DNA of 17,884 nt from Patescibacteria group bacterium UBA7522. Lineage in GTDB: Bacteria > Patescibacteriota > CPR2 > UBA1875. Position numbers and translations under genes: made by a program. The stretch spans positions 716 through 18,599 of the forward strand of contig DLNA01000018.1 in the NCBI GenBank assembly GCA_002476865.1, read 5' to 3'. Below the pieces are notes generated by a model, which saw only the letters and a list, made by a program, of their open reading frames with translations, did not search any database and was not told the origin of the DNA. Positions 13,284-17,884 of this stretch are shown here, piece by piece (within the stretch, counting starts at the first letter, position 1; each line of letters opens with the position of its first letter).

Positions 13284-13912
13284 AAACCACCCTCTTATTA
13301 ATTAGACACGGCGAAGTAAAAAATCCTAAAAATATTGAATACGTAAGATTGCCCGGATTTCCCCTGAGTGAAAGAGGAAAAAAGCAAATCTTGGGTATGG
13401 CAAAAAAAATAAAAAATAAAAAAGTCGAAGTGATATATTCAAGTCCACTTTTAAGAGCCCGCCAAAGCGCAGAGATTTTTGCAAAAGAAAATGGAATAAA
13501 AAAAAGTAATATTTATATTAGCAAAAAAATCCTTGAAGCAAATTACAAAAAATGGGAGGGTGTAAAAAGAGACAAAAGAGAAAAGAATGTCATCGAGGGC
13601 TACTGGAATAATCCTGTAAAATATAGTGCGATGTTGGGCGAATCGGTTTACCATATTCAAAAAAGAGTTGTTGATGAGCTTTATAAAATTGCCGAAACGC
13701 ATAGCGGTAAAACGATTGCCGTTTTTTTTCACGCCGATCCAATCGGCACCGCTCGCTTGTTTTTTGAAAAAAGACCCCTTTTACAAGTTACTGATCTTGA
13801 AACAAAACATGCATCTGTCACTTCAATAATTCTTGATGATAAGCTAAAATGTAAAAAGGTAGAATATAAAGAATACGTAAAAGCAGACGGATGGCGGAAA
13901 AATGAACAATGA
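13280..13912 (+). CDS. Histidine phosphatase superfamily (phosphoglycerate mutase-like) protein
   Basis: Phosphohydrolase of the branch with a phosphohistidine intermediate. The catalytic motif LLLIRHGEV supplies R9 and H10, followed by LSERGKKQ, SSPLLRARQSAEI (R59, R61), the acidic E86 region before YKKWEG, and the second histidine H151 in FFHADPIGTARL. HADPI replaces the more common HGGxI, still providing the histidine. Length (210) suits a small phosphatase and not glycolytic mutase; the substrate (sugar phosphate, cobalamin precursor, phosphoprotein) cannot be told. The TTG start overlaps the TGA of the preceding gene by four bases, with AAAGGA upstream, so translation is probably coupled. 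Confidence 0.87.
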   Translation: MKTTLLLIRHGEVKNPKNIEYVRLPGFPLSERGKKQILGMAKKIKNKKVEVIYSSPLLRARQSAEIFAKENGIKKSNIYISKKILEANYKKWEGVKRDKREKNVIEGYWNNPVKYSAMLGESVYHIQKRVVDELYKIAETHSGKTIAVFFHADPIGTARLFFEKRPLLQVTDLETKHASVTSIILDDKLKCKKVEYKEYVKADGWRKNEQ

Positions 13913-14249
13913 AAAGTGGGGCGATTTAAAAATAAAAATTGAAGACAACTTTAAGGGTTTGGTCATTTTGAAAGAAAACGAAGAGCGAAAAGACGATGTT
14001 GGCAACACGATAAAAACAGATATCGAAACACTCGAATTTACTTCGCCACTCGGAAAAATAAGAATAGTAAGAACAAGTAGACCAAAAATAATCGAAAAAA
14101 AATCTCATTATCACAAAGGGGCCGGAGCCGCCAAAATTGAATATGTACTCTCAGAAGACGAGATGCATCACGAAATAAATATTTTTAAAATAAACGATAC
14201 AGGCGAATGGGAGCTACTGGAACTTCCAGCAGAAAAATTTAGTTTTTAA
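13902..14249 (+). CDS. Unrecognised small protein, 115 residues
   Basis: I do not recognise a family. The product is soluble and charged, with no signal peptide or membrane helix. It contains alternating short hydrophobic strands (FKGLVILKE, TLEFTSPLG, IRIVRTSRP, KIEYVLSED, INIFKIND), suggesting a small beta-barrel or beta-sandwich. A middle HYHKGAGAA segment and a later HHE are notable for histidines, though no complete metal site is evident. The ATG lies 11 bases inside the phosphatase gene, out of frame, with a weak GGCGG upstream, so it looks coupled to it. It is the last gene of the operon started at 11042. An uninterrupted frame and clean coupling make it a likely real gene. Confidence 0.7.
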   Translation: MNNEKWGDLKIKIEDNFKGLVILKENEERKDDVGNTIKTDIETLEFTSPLGKIRIVRTSRPKIIEKKSHYHKGAGAAKIEYVLSEDEMHHEINIFKINDTGEWELLELPAEKFSF

Positions 14250-14268
14250 TAATTTATTTAATCAGATT

Positions 14269-14274
14269 ATAATT
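14269..14274 (+). promoter_or_regulatory. Possible -10 box of the NYN gene
   Basis: TATAAT sits in the loop of an inverted repeat AATCAG (14261-14266)/CTGATT (14278-14283). It predicts a start near 14281 and a 15-base leader holding AAGGAG. The -35 region is weak. Confidence 0.45.
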
Positions 14275-14295
14275 TTCTGATTAGTAAGGAGAAAA

Positions 14296-14928
14296 ATGTC
14301 AGGAGTAAAAAATCCATATCAAAGAGTCGGTGTTTTTGTTGATGTCCAAAATCTTTATTATAGCGCCAAAGCGCTTTATGGACACAAGGTTAATTTTGAT
14401 GAAATTTTAAAAGAGGCGGTTGACGGTCGACAGCTCGTAAGAGCTATTGCCTACACGATTAAAGCTGATATGCCAGAGGAGCAAAATTTTTTTGATGCTC
14501 TCGGGACTATCGGATTTGAAGTTAAGTCAAAAGAACTTCAAACCTTTGTGAGCGGTCAGAAAAAAGGCGATTGGGATGTTGGAGTTGCAGTCGATGTTCT
14601 TAAAATGGCGCCCAAGCTTGATGTAATTGTACTCTGTTCCGGAGATGGCGATTATGCCGATCTTCTACATCACGCCAAAGCAGAAGGTTGCCGTGCAGAG
14701 GTTATATCCTTTGGAAAATCAACCTCCACCAAACTATTGGAGGAAGTAGACGATTTTATCGATATGGATAAAAAAAGTGATCGCTTTATTTTAAAAAATA
14801 AACCCACCGCAACAAATCATTCAAAAAAAACAAAAGGGACAATTAGTCCGAGCCAACCATCAGATAAAAGCATTCAAGATTCAAAAGAAAAGCTGATTAA
14901 AACGACAAAGCGCGGCTGGTTTAAATAA
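14296..14928 (+). CDS. NYN-domain (LabA/DUF88) putative ribonuclease
   Basis: PIN-like fold of the LabA/DUF88 group, whose members are metal-dependent nucleases or RNA-binding regulators. The acidic cluster is preserved: D16 in VFVDVQN (with N19), D92, D94 and D100 in KGDWDVGVAVDVL, and D117/D119 in LCSGDGDY. The following DLLHHAKAEGC..EVISFG matches the family closely. The domain spans about 8-158. A polar, Lys/Ser/Thr-rich tail (about 160-210, ending KRGWFK) has no visible domain and may bind nucleic acid. The ATG is preceded by AAGGAG. It appears to be a single-gene transcript between the YhaM operon and gltX. Its targets are unknown. Confidence 0.88.
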   Translation: MSGVKNPYQRVGVFVDVQNLYYSAKALYGHKVNFDEILKEAVDGRQLVRAIAYTIKADMPEEQNFFDALGTIGFEVKSKELQTFVSGQKKGDWDVGVAVDVLKMAPKLDVIVLCSGDGDYADLLHHAKAEGCRAEVISFGKSTSTKLLEEVDDFIDMDKKSDRFILKNKPTATNHSKKTKGTISPSQPSDKSIQDSKEKLIKTTKRGWFK

Positions 14929-14939
14929 ACGACCCTCTT

Positions 14940-14948
14940 TGTTATAAT
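14940..14948 (+). promoter_or_regulatory. Extended -10 promoter of gltX, predicted leaderless
   Basis: TGTTATAAT (14940-14948) is a consensus extended -10 ending 6 bases before ATG 14955. The predicted transcript begins at the A of the start codon. No good -35 (about TTTAAA, 14920-14925) and no ribosome site are present. Confidence 0.65.
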
Positions 14949-14954
14949 AAAAAA

Positions 14955-16367
14955 ATGCAAAAAGTTATTACCAGGTTTGCGCCGTCACCAACAGGAAAAC
15001 CTCATGTTGGTAATATTCGGACAGCTATTTTTGCCTATCTTTGGGCCAAACACAACAAGGGCCATTTTCTTCTAAGGATAGAGGACACGGATCAAGAACG
15101 ACTTGTTCCGGAATCCTTGAAATATATCGAGGAATCGCTGGCCTGGCTCGGAATCGATTTTGATCAAGAGATTATTTATCAATCAAAAAGAAAAGAGATT
15201 CATCAAAAATACGCCAATGATCTCTTAAAATCCAAAAGGGCCTATAAATGCTTCTGCACGAAAGAAAGATTAGAAAAATTGAGAGAAAACCAAATAAAAA
15301 AGAAGATGCCCCCGGGATACGACGGGCTTTGTCGCAACCTAACGAAAGAGGAACTTCTAGCTAAAAAAGATGCTTCATATGTAATTAGATTCAAAATGCC
15401 TAAAAACGGTGTTGCCAAATGGGATGATAAAATTCGGGGCGAAATGAAGATAAATTTTGATATTTCGGACGATCCGATTATATTAAAGACCGACGGATTC
15501 CCAACATATCACCTCGCTTCTGTTGTTGACGATCATGAACTGAAGATAACTGATGTTATTAGGGGAGAGGAGTGGATATCTTCTACCCCAAAGCATCTTG
15601 CGCTATATGAAGCGCTTGGTTGGCAACCACCAGGTTTTGCCCATATGCCACATATAAACGGACCCGATGGCTCTAAACTTTCAAAAAGACACGGCGACAC
15701 CGCCTTGTTAGATTATCGCGCACAGGGATATCTACCCGAAGCGATTTTTAATTTTTTAGCACTCTTGGGATGGAATGATGGGACTGAAAAAGAAATCTTT
15801 GAAAAAAAAGAGCTCATAAAAAGTTTTAATTTAAAAAGAATCGGCAAATCTCCAGCCGTTTTTGACATTAAAAAACTTGATTGGATGAACGGGCACTACA
15901 TTAGAAACTTAACGACCGAGCAACTCAAAAATAAGATAATCAAGCTTCTGCCGGGTAGCAAAATTACAAAACTTAAAAACCTTGATCGAATTCTAGAAGT
16001 AGAGAAGACGCGCCTGGTTGTTCTATGTGACATTGAGAAGGAAACTGATTTCTATCTTGACGCGCCAAAATACGGCGCAAAACTTTTAATTTTCAAAAAA
16101 TCCAATAAAACCGACACGCTCAAAGGACTTACGGAAACACTTCAGTATTTCGAAGCAGAGAGGTGGCCGGATACGGTGAAGGGACTAAATCTCTCCCTTG
16201 GTAACGTAGCCGCAAACCATAATTTATCTAATGGTGATGTCTTTTGGCCTGCTAGAGTAGCTCTTTCCGGGCTCGAAAAATCACCTAGCCCAGCTGAGTT
16301 GCTTTGGGTCTTGGGAAAAAAAGAGTCACTTAAAAGGATTAAAAAAGCTATTAATCTATTAAAATGA
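14955..16367 (+). CDS. gltX: Glutamyl-tRNA synthetase
   Basis: Class I synthetase that charges tRNA-Glu in the cytoplasm. The nucleotide-binding motifs are visible: FAPSPTGKPHVGNIRTA (HIGH-type, HVGN at 17-20) and KLSKRHG (KMSKS-type, 241-247). DTDQERL, FPTYHLASVVDDHE and RGEEWISSTPKH complete the catalytic core. A zinc-type cysteine cluster (C99, C101, C126) is present in the acceptor-binding insertion. The C-terminal helical anticodon domain is intact; total length 470 is normal. Bacteria of this kind usually lack GlnRS and use GluRS plus GatCAB to make Gln-tRNA, so this enzyme may be non-discriminating, but that cannot be decided here. It overlaps the next gene by four bases (ATGA). Confidence 0.97.
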   Translation: MQKVITRFAPSPTGKPHVGNIRTAIFAYLWAKHNKGHFLLRIEDTDQERLVPESLKYIEESLAWLGIDFDQEIIYQSKRKEIHQKYANDLLKSKRAYKCFCTKERLEKLRENQIKKKMPPGYDGLCRNLTKEELLAKKDASYVIRFKMPKNGVAKWDDKIRGEMKINFDISDDPIILKTDGFPTYHLASVVDDHELKITDVIRGEEWISSTPKHLALYEALGWQPPGFAHMPHINGPDGSKLSKRHGDTALLDYRAQGYLPEAIFNFLALLGWNDGTEKEIFEKKELIKSFNLKRIGKSPAVFDIKKLDWMNGHYIRNLTTEQLKNKIIKLLPGSKITKLKNLDRILEVEKTRLVVLCDIEKETDFYLDAPKYGAKLLIFKKSNKTDTLKGLTETLQYFEAERWPDTVKGLNLSLGNVAANHNLSNGDVFWPARVALSGLEKSPSPAELLWVLGKKESLKRIKKAINLLK

Positions 16368-17149
16368 ATGAGTTACTAAATTTAATCCTAAATGTAATAT
16401 CCGTTCTTTTTCTTTTCGATATTTTTCTTTTTTTATTATCTGCCAAGCTTAAAAGGCAAGATATTGCCGATGTTTTTTGGGGAATAAAGTTTATTATTAT
16501 TGCGCTTTCATTTTGGTTACTGGCACCGGGAAAAACGGTCCCAGGGACTCTTGTCCTTTTTCTTGTTACCCTTTGGGGACTGAGATTGTTCTTTCATATT
16601 GGATCAAGGTGGCTTAAAAAAAATGAAGATAAACGCTACCTTGACCTTTCTAAAAATTGGGGTAAATTTTTTTATTTAAGATCTTTTTTGCAAACATTTT
16701 TATTTCAGAGCTTTTTAGCGCTGGCCATAAGCATTCCGGTTATCTCTTTAATTTTTTCATCTGGTCAAATTAATAATTATCTTCTTTTTAGCGGACTATC
16801 GATCTGGCTTTTTAGTTTAATAATTGAATCTGTCTCTGACTTTCAGCTCTCTAGGTTTCTTAAAAACCCCAAAAATAAAGGGAAGGTTATGGATAGGGGT
16901 CTTTGGAAATACTCTCGTCACCCAAATTATTTTGGCGAAGTTCTGCTTTGGTGGGGAATTTACATAATCTCTCTGAACGACATCGAACGTTGGTGGTTTT
17001 TGATTATCGGACCCCTTACTATATCTTTTTTAATACTATTTGTTTCGGGAATACCGATGGCCGAAAAACACTATAAAAACAACAAAAAATACCAGAAATA
17101 TTCTCAAAAAACAAGTAAGTTTATCCCTACCCAACCTAAAAATAATTGA
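16364..17149 (+). CDS. DUF1295 / steroid-reductase-like integral membrane protein
   Basis: Polytopic membrane protein with about six or seven hydrophobic helices. The C-terminal half carries the hallmarks of DUF1295 and the related ICMT and steroid 5-alpha-reductase families: RGLWKYSRHPNYFGEVLLWWG (about 183-203), followed by GIPMAEKHYKNNKKYQKY (about 229-246). In relatives these residues contact NADPH or S-adenosylmethionine. The actual reaction is unknown: lipid reduction and lipid methylation are both conceivable. Length (261) is typical. Its ATG overlaps the gltX TGA (ATGA), so it is co-translated with GluRS, with no functional link evident. The -35 of the next promoter covers its stop codon. 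Confidence 0.85.
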   Translation: MNELLNLILNVISVLFLFDIFLFLLSAKLKRQDIADVFWGIKFIIIALSFWLLAPGKTVPGTLVLFLVTLWGLRLFFHIGSRWLKKNEDKRYLDLSKNWGKFFYLRSFLQTFLFQSFLALAISIPVISLIFSSGQINNYLLFSGLSIWLFSLIIESVSDFQLSRFLKNPKNKGKVMDRGLWKYSRHPNYFGEVLLWWGIYIISLNDIERWWFLIIGPLTISFLILFVSGIPMAEKHYKNNKKYQKYSQKTSKFIPTQPKNN

Positions 17150-17174
17150 CTTTTTGATAAAAACATTTCATAAT
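17146..17174 (+). promoter_or_regulatory. Promoter of the 162-residue unknown gene
   Basis: TTGACT (17146-17151, including the upstream TGA), exactly 17 bases, CATAAT (17169-17174). The start is predicted near 17181, with a leader of about 24 bases that carries AAGGGAGA. Confidence 0.75.
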
Positions 17175-17204
17175 AAAAAATACCATTGTCGGATACAAGG
17201 GAGA

Positions 17205-17693
17205 ATGACCGTGGAGCACTTTCAGGCGCTTTTCAGGGAACACAAAAAAGAGAGAGTCATAGACCTTCTTTGTGGATTTGTTTATCGAATTACAGAGAGA
17301 GAACGTGGAGCAATTGCTTTAATGCATGACATTGAGAGAGGCACTAGCTTCAAGTTTTGGCTAATTAAGGCCGAGCAGCCCATGGGAGCAAGAAGGATGC
17401 TAATCTTTCACGAAGATAAGCCGTTACCAGTAATCTCTCGAGAAAAATCTAACTTTGACGTCGAAATCGGGGATATCGTTCTCTTTGCAAGACCAAAGAA
17501 AAAGTCAGCGGCATTCCCGGTAGTTTCATTGAGTGAATATCGCCGAATATCTTCAGAGATAAAGCGTCGAAGTAGCGCTACCAAAGGGGTAGCAATTGAT
17601 CCTCTGGGAATAAAAAGGCGAGATCATCGATGGGTAGAAGCTCCTCCTTTGGTAGCAACTCCTAGAACAAATATTGATCGTCATCACACCTAG
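17205..17693 (+). CDS. Unrecognised basic protein, 162 residues
   Basis: I do not recognise a family. The ATG at 17205 is chosen over upstream in-frame starts because AAGGGAGA precedes it and the promoter at 17146-17174 lies just upstream; an in-frame GTG at 17040 would begin inside the previous gene. Residues about 1-105 look folded, with alternating strands (GFVYRITER, GAIALMHDIE, FKFWLIKAE, RRMLIFHED, IGDIVLFARP), possibly a small beta-barrel. The last 50 residues are rich in Arg, Lys, Ser and Pro and are probably flexible, suggesting nucleic-acid contact. No signal or membrane helix is seen. Arg usage is higher than in most neighbours, which might hint at a different origin, but the evidence is thin. 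The last codons and the stop form part of its terminator. Confidence 0.68.
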   Translation: MTVEHFQALFREHKKERVIDLLCGFVYRITERERGAIALMHDIERGTSFKFWLIKAEQPMGARRMLIFHEDKPLPVISREKSNFDVEIGDIVLFARPKKKSAAFPVVSLSEYRRISSEIKRRSSATKGVAIDPLGIKRRDHRWVEAPPLVATPRTNIDRHHT

Positions 17694-17715
17694 TGTGGTG
17701 ACGATCTCTTTTTTT
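17676..17715 (+). terminator. Strong terminator containing the stop codon of the preceding gene
   Basis: A 14-bp stem (GATCGTCATCACAC at 17676-17689, GTGTGGTGACGATC at 17693-17706, one T-G pair) has a 3-base loop. A run of seven T (17709-17715) follows shortly after. The TAG stop (17691-17693) lies at the tip of the hairpin, and the left arm encodes the last residues DRHHT. Confidence 0.9.
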
Positions 17716-17742
17716 AAAAAATGAGATTAGTAAGGATTTTTG

Positions 17743-17884
17743 GTGTTAAGTTTGCGATTTATAACAAAGAAGCTGTCTAAATATAAAAAATCTCTGAGCC
17801 AGTTCGGTCAGAAAATCTTTTTGTTCAAATCCGTCTTCGTGGATACACGTCGAGCACCTTTGGTGCTCTTATTGGTTCAGCACT
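17743..17884 (+). CDS. Possible partial gene at right edge, GTG start
   Basis: A frame opens after a stop at 17731-17733 and stays open to the window end. A GTG at 17743 has AAGGA six bases upstream. The 47 visible residues are basic and hydrophobic (LRFITKKLSKYKKS, FGQKIFLFKSVFVD, APLVLLLV). That could be an amphipathic or membrane-proximal N-terminus. No family is recognisable, no clear promoter is seen after the terminator, and a 50-codon open frame can occur by chance, so this is tentative. Confidence 0.35.
   Translation, partial: MLSLRFITKKLSKYKKSLSQFGQKIFLFKSVFVDTRRAPLVLLLVQH
17852..17868 (+). repeat. Perfect 7-bp hairpin near right edge
   Basis: GAGCACC (17852-17858), loop TTT, GGTGCTC (17862-17868). 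No T run follows, so it is not a standard terminator. It lies inside the possible partial frame; if that frame is not coding, it may belong to an RNA or regulatory element continuing beyond the window. Confidence 0.45.

Noticed and set aside
14231..14283. Inverted repeats around the end of the 115-residue gene as a terminator
   Set aside because: CAGAAAAATT/AATTTTCTG and AATCAG/CTGATT are AT-rich with long loops and no T run; one contains the likely -10 box of the next gene.
17040..17204. Upstream GTG start giving a 217-residue version of the last complete gene
   Set aside because: It begins inside the DUF1295 gene, and the added residues translate that gene out of frame; promoter and ribosome site point to 17205.
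17805..17850. GTTCAAATCCG near the right edge resembling a tRNA T arm
   Set aside because: The flanking bases do not form a 5-bp T stem, and no acceptor or anticodon stem can be built.
1..17884. Recoding of TGA to glycine as in some CPR groups
   Set aside because: TGA ends the zinc-ribbon, phosphatase, gltX and DUF1295 genes at natural family ends, and no recognised gene contains an internal TGA.
1..17884. CRISPR array, insertion sequence, prophage or defence island
   Set aside because: No spaced repeat array, transposase, integrase or phage structural gene is seen on either strand.

Overview
The window looks like chromosomal DNA of an ultra-small, reduced-genome bacterium of the Candidate Phyla Radiation (Patescibacteria), most likely on the Parcubacteria side. 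This rests on several observations: the DNA is AT-rich with Lys/Ile/Asn-heavy proteins; genes are packed tightly, with many 1-11 base overlaps; and the gene set combines a TolB-like PEGA protein, a membrane sortase, single TM2 and DUF4870 proteins, and a YhaM-type nuclease. bL9 is present, and from memory it is missing in Microgenomates and relatives. TGA acts as a normal stop at four genes, so the code is table 11 and not the TGA=Gly code of Gracilibacteria/Absconditabacteria. The lineage call is inference.

Layout, left to right. (1) 1-2436, plus strand: an M23 peptidase whose frame runs off the left edge, then CtpA-type S41 protease and ribosomal protein bL9 as an operon. (2) A bidirectional terminator separates bL9 from the convergent bL27 gene (minus). 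(3) 2916-5966, plus: a small SPOUT RNA methyltransferase, a TM2/DUF4870 membrane pair with its own terminator, endonuclease IV, and NAD(P)H-hydrate dehydratase. (4) A minus-strand tRNA-Leu(CAA). (5) Sortase (plus), a PEGA/beta-propeller membrane protein (minus), murA (plus) and mreB (plus). (6) 11042-14249, a compact operon: a 36-residue membrane microprotein candidate, YhaM-like OB-HD exonuclease, a zinc-ribbon/one-TM protein, a histidine phosphatase and an unknown 115-residue protein. (7) NYN-domain protein. (8) gltX overlapping a DUF1295 membrane protein. (9) An unrecognised basic 162-residue protein whose stop codon lies in the loop of its own terminator. (10) A possible partial gene at the right edge.

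Functionally, M23 peptidase, CtpA, sortase, MurA and MreB all concern the cell envelope, so this cell very probably makes peptidoglycan. bL9, bL27, tRNA-Leu, GluRS and the SPOUT methylase serve translation; Nfo, YhaM and the NYN protein handle nucleic acids. NnrD repairs damaged NAD(P)H.

The most striking pattern is in the control signals. Six genes (SPOUT methylase, nfo, PEGA protein, murA, mreB, gltX) have a good -10 box ending only 6-9 bases before an ATG, predicting transcripts with 0-3 base leaders and no ribosome binding site. The other genes mostly carry a Shine-Dalgarno sequence, and only they use TTG (or possibly ATT/GTG) starts. No mobile element, CRISPR array or dedicated defence system was seen, and no convincing new multi-gene system. 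The best leads are the leaderless architecture, the ATT-start microprotein heading the YhaM operon, and the unrecognised proteins.
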